Shown piece after piece: positions 60,304-64,000 of a DNA stretch of 64,000 nt. Location of the stretch: contig NZ_CP092183.1 in the NCBI RefSeq assembly GCF_023499255.1, positions 7,870,501 through 7,934,500 on the forward strand, given 5' to 3'. How positions within the stretch are numbered: position 1 is the first letter of the stretch; each line of letters opens with the position of its first letter. A program made the position numbers and the translations under genes. The notes under the pieces are model-generated. The model saw only the letters and a list, made by a program, of their open reading frames with translations. It did no database searches and was not told the origin of the DNA. This DNA is from Couchioplanes caeruleus (lineage in GTDB: Bacteria; Actinomycetota; Actinomycetes; Mycobacteriales; Micromonosporaceae).

Positions 60304-61269
60304 ATGACAGCAGACCTGATCATCGAGGCCGAGGGCCTCGTCAAGCACTTCGGCAGGACGAAGGCGCTGCAAGGCGTCGATCTCGCCGTACCGCGCGGCA
60401 CGGTGCTGGGGGTGCTGGGGCCCAACGGCGCCGGCAAGACCACCGCCGTCCGCATCCTCTCCACGCTCCTCACCCCGGACGGCGGTTCGGCACGGATCGC
60501 CGGCCACGACGTCGTCCGCGACGCCGAGCGGGTCCGCCAGTCGATCGGCCTCACCGGCCAGTACGCCTCCGTCGACGAGGACCTGACCGGCCGGCAGAAC
60601 CTGGAGCTTTTCGGCACGCTGCTCGACCTCGGCCGGGCCGGCGCGCGGCGGCGGGCCGCGGAGCTGCTCGAGTGGTTCGACCTCACCGACGCCGCCGACC
60701 GGATGGCGAAGACGTACTCGGGCGGCATGCGCCGGCGCCTCGACCTGGCCGCGAGCCTGGTCGGCTCCCCCGCCGTGATCTTCCTGGACGAGCCCACCAC
60801 CGGCCTCGACCCCGCCAAGCGCGAGGACATGTGGGACGTCGTCCGCACGCTGGTCGCCGGCGGCGCGACGGTGCTGCTCACCACGCAGTACCTGGAGGAG
60901 GCCGACGCGCTGGCCGACGAGATCACCGTGATCGACCACGGCCGGGTCATCGCCCACGACACCCCGGACGGGCTCAAGCGGGTGGTCGGCGGCCAGACCC
61001 TGGAGGTACGCCCGGCCGACCTGTCCGACCTGGCGCGCACCGCGGCGATCCTCTCCGAGGTGTCGACGGGTGCGGCGGCGGACGAGATCCGCAAGGGCGT
61101 GCTGGCCGTCCCGGTGGCCGGTGACGCGGCGCTGACCGAGGCGGTCGCGCGGCTCGCCGGGGCCGGTGTCGCCGTCACCGAACTGTCCCTGCACCTGCCC
61201 AGCCTCGACGAGGTCTTCTTCACCCTGACCGGCGCGCCCCACAACGAGAAGGAAGAGGTTCCCGCATGA
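60304..61269 (+). CDS. DrrA-like ABC exporter ATPase
   Basis: A 321-aa ABC ATPase of the daunorubicin-resistance (DrrA/DRA) group. Walker [10 protein letters not shown] at about 39-47, the Q-loop GQYASVDEDLTGRQNL, signature YSGGMRRRLDLAA, Walker B VIFLDEPTTGLDP and H-loop LLTTQYLEEADALAD, with a DrrA-type C-terminal domain ending PSLDEVFFTLTG. Starts MTADLIIEAEG at 60304; an earlier ATG (60274) lacks a ribosome site. A CACGCT box seven bases before the ATG is consistent with leaderless transcription. Overlaps the permease by four bases. Confidence 0.9.
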   Translation: MTADLIIEAEGLVKHFGRTKALQGVDLAVPRGTVLGVLGPNGAGKTTAVRILSTLLTPDGGSARIAGHDVVRDAERVRQSIGLTGQYASVDEDLTGRQNLELFGTLLDLGRAGARRRAAELLEWFDLTDAADRMAKTYSGGMRRRLDLAASLVGSPAVIFLDEPTTGLDPAKREDMWDVVRTLVAGGATVLLTTQYLEEADALADEITVIDHGRVIAHDTPDGLKRVVGGQTLEVRPADLSDLARTAAILSEVSTGAAADEIRKGVLAVPVAGDAALTEAVARLAGAGVAVTELSLHLPSLDEVFFTLTGAPHNEKEEVPA

Positions 61270-62102
61270 CCACCACCGTCGTCACCCCGCCGTCCCGTTC
61301 CAACCCCGTCATGCCGGCCGAGGCCGTACCCAGGCGACGCCCGTTGCGGTTGCTTCGGCATTCGCTCGCGCTGACCAAACGCAGCCTGATCAAGACCGCG
61401 CGTACGCCCGAGGCGCTCATCGACGTGACCCTGCAGCCGGCGCTGTTCCTGGTCATCTTCGTGTACATCTTCGGCGGCGCGGTGGCCGGCTCCACCCACG
61501 ACTACCTGCAGTTCCTGCTGCCGGGCATCCTGGCGCAGACCATCGCCACCGGCTGCATCGCGATCGGCGTCAACCTCAACACCGACCTGCAGAAGGGCAT
61601 CTTCGACCGGTTCCGGTCGCTGCCGGTGCCCCGGTCCGCCCCGCTGGTCGGCGCGGTGCTCGGCGACATCGTCCGGTACGTGATCGTCACCGGCGTGACC
61701 CTGGCGATCGGGTACCTGATGGGCTTCCGCATCACCACCGACCCGCTGAGCGCGCTCGCCGGATGCCTGCTCGCCGTGCTGTTCGCGCTGTGCCTGAGCT
61801 GGCTGCCGGTGTTCGTCGCGATGAACGTACGGACCCCCGGCGCGGTGCAGGGCCTGATGTTCGCGCTGATCATGCCGCTGAGCTTCGCCTCGAACGTCTT
61901 CGTCGGCACCGACACGCTGCCCGGCTGGATGCAGGGCTTCGTGGACGTCAACCCGCTGACGCACCTGGTCGGCGCGACCCGCGGGCTCTTCCTCGGTACG
62001 CCGATCGGCAACCACATCTGGTGGACGCTCGCCTGGTGCGCCGGGTTCGTCGTGGTGTTCATGCCGCTGGCGTTGCGGGCGTACCGGCGGAAGGCTAGTT
62101 GA
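61266..62102 (+). CDS. DrrB-like ABC-2 exporter permease
   Basis: A 278-aa ABC-2 permease with six membrane helices. Family stretches include RTPEALIDVTLQPALFLVIF, FLLPGILAQTI, DLQKGIFDRFRSLPVPRSAPL and NPLTHLVGATRGLFLG, typical of DrrB. With the upstream ATPase it forms a drug or lipid exporter. The stop overlaps the convergent regulator gene by eight bases, with no room for a separate terminator. Confidence 0.9.
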   Translation: MTTTVVTPPSRSNPVMPAEAVPRRRPLRLLRHSLALTKRSLIKTARTPEALIDVTLQPALFLVIFVYIFGGAVAGSTHDYLQFLLPGILAQTIATGCIAIGVNLNTDLQKGIFDRFRSLPVPRSAPLVGAVLGDIVRYVIVTGVTLAIGYLMGFRITTDPLSALAGCLLAVLFALCLSWLPVFVAMNVRTPGAVQGLMFALIMPLSFASNVFVGTDTLPGWMQGFVDVNPLTHLVGATRGLFLGTPIGNHIWWTLAWCAGFVVVFMPLALRAYRRKAS

Positions 62103-64000
62103 GCAGGCGCGCCATGAGCTCGTGGATGCGCGCGACGGTCGCCGCCACGGACTCGTCGGCGTGGGTTGCCAGCAGCGCCTTGCGGTGGTCCTCGTCCCCG
62201 AGGGCCACCGCCAGCCGTCCGGTGTCGCCGGACGGGAACATCATCCGGTCGTAGGCGCCGATCCGGCGTGCCGCCGCCCACAGTTCCCCGGCTACCGCGG
62301 CATCCCCGCGGGACGCGGCCAGCACTGCCCCGCCCAGCGCCCACCCGCCCGCGAACTGGGCGTCCTGCAGCGGCAGCCCCTCGTCGCGGACCTGGACGAG
62401 CAGCGCCGTCGCCCGCGCGTCGGCCCCCTCGACCGGCCGCTCAGCGGCGACCGTCGCGTACAGGGCCGCCACCGAGACGGCGAACAGGACGCGCAGCTGG
62501 GGCATCGGCTGGGTGAAGCCACCGACCATGCGCATCACCGCGTCGGCGCACCGCAACACCTCGTCGAGGTCGCGCCGCTGCCAGGCGAGGTGGGCGAGGC
62601 TCAGGTACGCCTGCGCGACCTGCTCCGGGTCGGCGTGGCCGGACGTCGCCGTCTCGTGCAGCCGGCGTTCCGCCTCGGCGTCACCCGCACCGGCGAGCTG
62701 CCCGTCCAGCACCACCCGGATCGACCGGGCGTCCTGCGCGGCACCGAGCATCTCCATGTGCTCCACGCCGCGCCGGAGCCACTGCACCGCCTCCTCGTGC
62801 CGCGAGGACATCGCCTGCCCGATCGCCCCGGCCGCCATCGCCATGCCCCAGTGGTCGCCGACCGCCTCGAAGCGGGCGTACGCGGTCTTGGCGTCGGTCA
62901 GGGACTCGTCCGGCATGCCGCCGTTCTCGCGCAGGACCGCCCGCATGAACAGCCCCAGCGCCTGCACGTACGGGTCGGCATGCGCGATCAGCTCCTCCGC
63001 GCCCCGCAGCCCCTCCTGTGAGTCGAACAGGTTCAGCCGGGGAAGCTGCGCCGCCAGCGCGAGGTGGCGCGGCGATATCTCGGCGGACCGTTCGGCGATG
63101 ACCCGGTCCAGGGCACGGCGGGCCAGGACGGCGAGCCGTACCGGGCCGGTGATGCCCGAGTTGACCCCCAGCATCAGGCAGAGCCAGGCCAGCCGGTCGG
63201 CGTTCGGCCCCGCGCCACCGGCCCGTCCGGCGGCCACCGCCGAGCGCACCCGCGCCACCGGGTCGTCGACGTGCAGCAGCATCCGTCCCCAGCCGGAGAC
63301 CTCGACGTGCAGGCCGCGGACCTGCCACAGGTAGAAGATCGAGGCGCTCACGTCCACCGCGGCGGCCTCGTCGTCGTGGTCCATCGCCCAGCGCAGCGCC
63401 GCGACCAGATTCTCCTGGTCGCGGGCGGTAGCGGCGAGCATGTCCAGCTGTCGCGGCCCGATCTGGTCGGCGGCCAGCTCCACCGAGCGGGCCCGGGCCC
63501 ACGCGACCAGGCCCGCCATCGCCTCGGCGCGGTCACCGAGGCGGGCCTCGCCGTACTCGCGGACGGTCTCGAGCATGCGGTAGCGCGGCGGGCCGCCGTC
63601 GCCGTCCTCCAGGGAGAGCAGCGACTGCTCGACCAGTACGGCCAGGCCGCGGCGCACGTCGCGCACCCCGGCGACGGCGGCCGCCGTGTCGGCGGTGAAC
63701 GAGGCCGGGATCACCGCCAGCCGCTGCATCAGCTCCTGGTCGGCGGGCTTGAGCAGCTCGCGGCTCCAGTCGACCATCGCCCACAGGCTCGCGTGCCGAT
63801 CGGGCAGTCCCCGCAGCGCGTCGTCCAGCAGGGCGAACCGGTCGTCCAGCCCGGTCAGCACGTCGTCGATCGGCATGTGCCGCAGCTTGGCGGCGGCCAG
63901 CTCGAGCGCGAGCGGCAGGTTGTCGAGACGATGGCACAGCGCGAGCGCCTGCGCGGTGTCCCAGGTGGACACGGCGCCGCCGGCTCGGGCGCGGCTCTCC
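62095..64000 (-). CDS. AfsR/LuxR-class regulator, C-terminal part (partial)
   Basis: The last 634 codons of a large regulator that continues beyond the window. The visible part begins within the STAND/NB-ARC ATPase region (LCHRLDNLPLALELAAAKLR is the conserved GLPLAIELAA motif) and then has a winged-helix segment (ELMQRLAVIPASFTADTAAA, YRMLETVREYGEARL), followed by about 400 residues of TPR-like helices. The DNA-binding and Walker A/B parts lie outside, so SARP versus LuxR type cannot be decided. It converges with the DrrAB operon and might control it or a nearby secondary-metabolite cluster (inference). Confidence 0.88.
   Translation of the reverse strand, partial: ESRARAGGAVSTWDTAQALALCHRLDNLPLALELAAAKLRHMPIDDVLTGLDDRFALLDDALRGLPDRHASLWAMVDWSRELLKPADQELMQRLAVIPASFTADTAAAVAGVRDVRRGLAVLVEQSLLSLEDGDGGPPRYRMLETVREYGEARLGDRAEAMAGLVAWARARSVELAADQIGPRQLDMLAATARDQENLVAALRWAMDHDDEAAAVDVSASIFYLWQVRGLHVEVSGWGRMLLHVDDPVARVRSAVAAGRAGGAGPNADRLAWLCLMLGVNSGITGPVRLAVLARRALDRVIAERSAEISPRHLALAAQLPRLNLFDSQEGLRGAEELIAHADPYVQALGLFMRAVLRENGGMPDESLTDAKTAYARFEAVGDHWGMAMAAGAIGQAMSSRHEEAVQWLRRGVEHMEMLGAAQDARSIRVVLDGQLAGAGDAEAERRLHETATSGHADPEQVAQAYLSLAHLAWQRRDLDEVLRCADAVMRMVGGFTQPMPQLRVLFAVSVAALYATVAAERPVEGADARATALLVQVRDEGLPLQDAQFAGGWALGGAVLAASRGDAAVAGELWAAARRIGAYDRMMFPSGDTGRLAVALGDEDHRKALLATHADESVAATVARIHELMARLLN

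Overview
This is a 64 kb chromosomal window from a high-GC actinobacterium, most likely a Micromonosporaceae-type organism such as Actinoplanes. That assignment is inferred from roughly 70 % GC, GTG and TTG starts, ATGA-type gene overlaps, many secreted glycosidases, a chemoreceptor, a SigB/F-type sigma factor and an intrinsic-type erm gene. No rRNA, tRNA, CRISPR array, intact insertion sequence or phage region was seen.

Layout: 1-129 is the tail of ahcY. 152-3473 holds an HSL-type esterase and a secreted GH3 glycosidase. 3567-5210 is a CPA1 antiporter. 5227-8347 is a tetR/ABC-exporter operon with a clear TetR operator. 8360-9364 holds an Asp/Glu-racemase-like protein and a STAS protein. 9466-22989 is a complete L-rhamnose regulon: a leftward rhaEW-rhaB-lutA-lutB-lutC operon, a LacI-type repressor, and a rightward rhaT-P-Q-S-M-I operon, tied together by four copies of a TGAAACGTTTCA-like operator. 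23009-26987 is a FrcBCA-like sugar ABC operon with a divergent LacI repressor. 27000-33119 holds a discoidin/beta-helix exoenzyme, a small phosphoesterase, an MRJP-like protein and glyA under a ZTP riboswitch. 33310-35914 holds a second CPA1 antiporter and an erm methyltransferase preceded by a 35-codon leader peptide. 35915-40607 holds a chemoreceptor and a very large Tat-secreted discoidin protein. 40673-42642 is an AbiE-like toxin/antitoxin locus whose nucleotidyltransferase is broken by two frameshifts. 42725-48693 is a redox cluster (aldo/keto reductase, three SDRs, XRE regulator, Zn alcohol dehydrogenase). 48755-52211 holds a LOR-family protein, a degenerate repeat-rich surface-protein remnant, the sigma factor, a GH13 enzyme and a TetR fragment. 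52216-60237 holds an LtaS-like membrane sulfatase-fold enzyme, a secreted GH92 mannosidase, a DedA protein, two small proteins and an SDR. 60304-62102 is a DrrAB-type exporter, and 62095-64000 is the C-terminal part of an AfsR/LuxR-class ATPase regulator.

How the genes work together: L-rhamnose enters through RhaSTPQ, is mutarotated (RhaM), isomerised (RhaI), phosphorylated (RhaB) and cleaved by RhaEW to DHAP and L-lactaldehyde. RhaEW's dehydrogenase half yields L-lactate, and LutABC, translationally coupled to rhaB, should oxidise it to pyruvate, so the regulon encodes the whole route to central metabolism. Two other points stand out. Several genes have a TAnnnT or xAnnnT -10 box six or seven bases before the start codon, which suggests leaderless mRNAs. 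The erm leader peptide ends in Arg-X-Arg motifs of the kind known to arrest macrolide-bound ribosomes.
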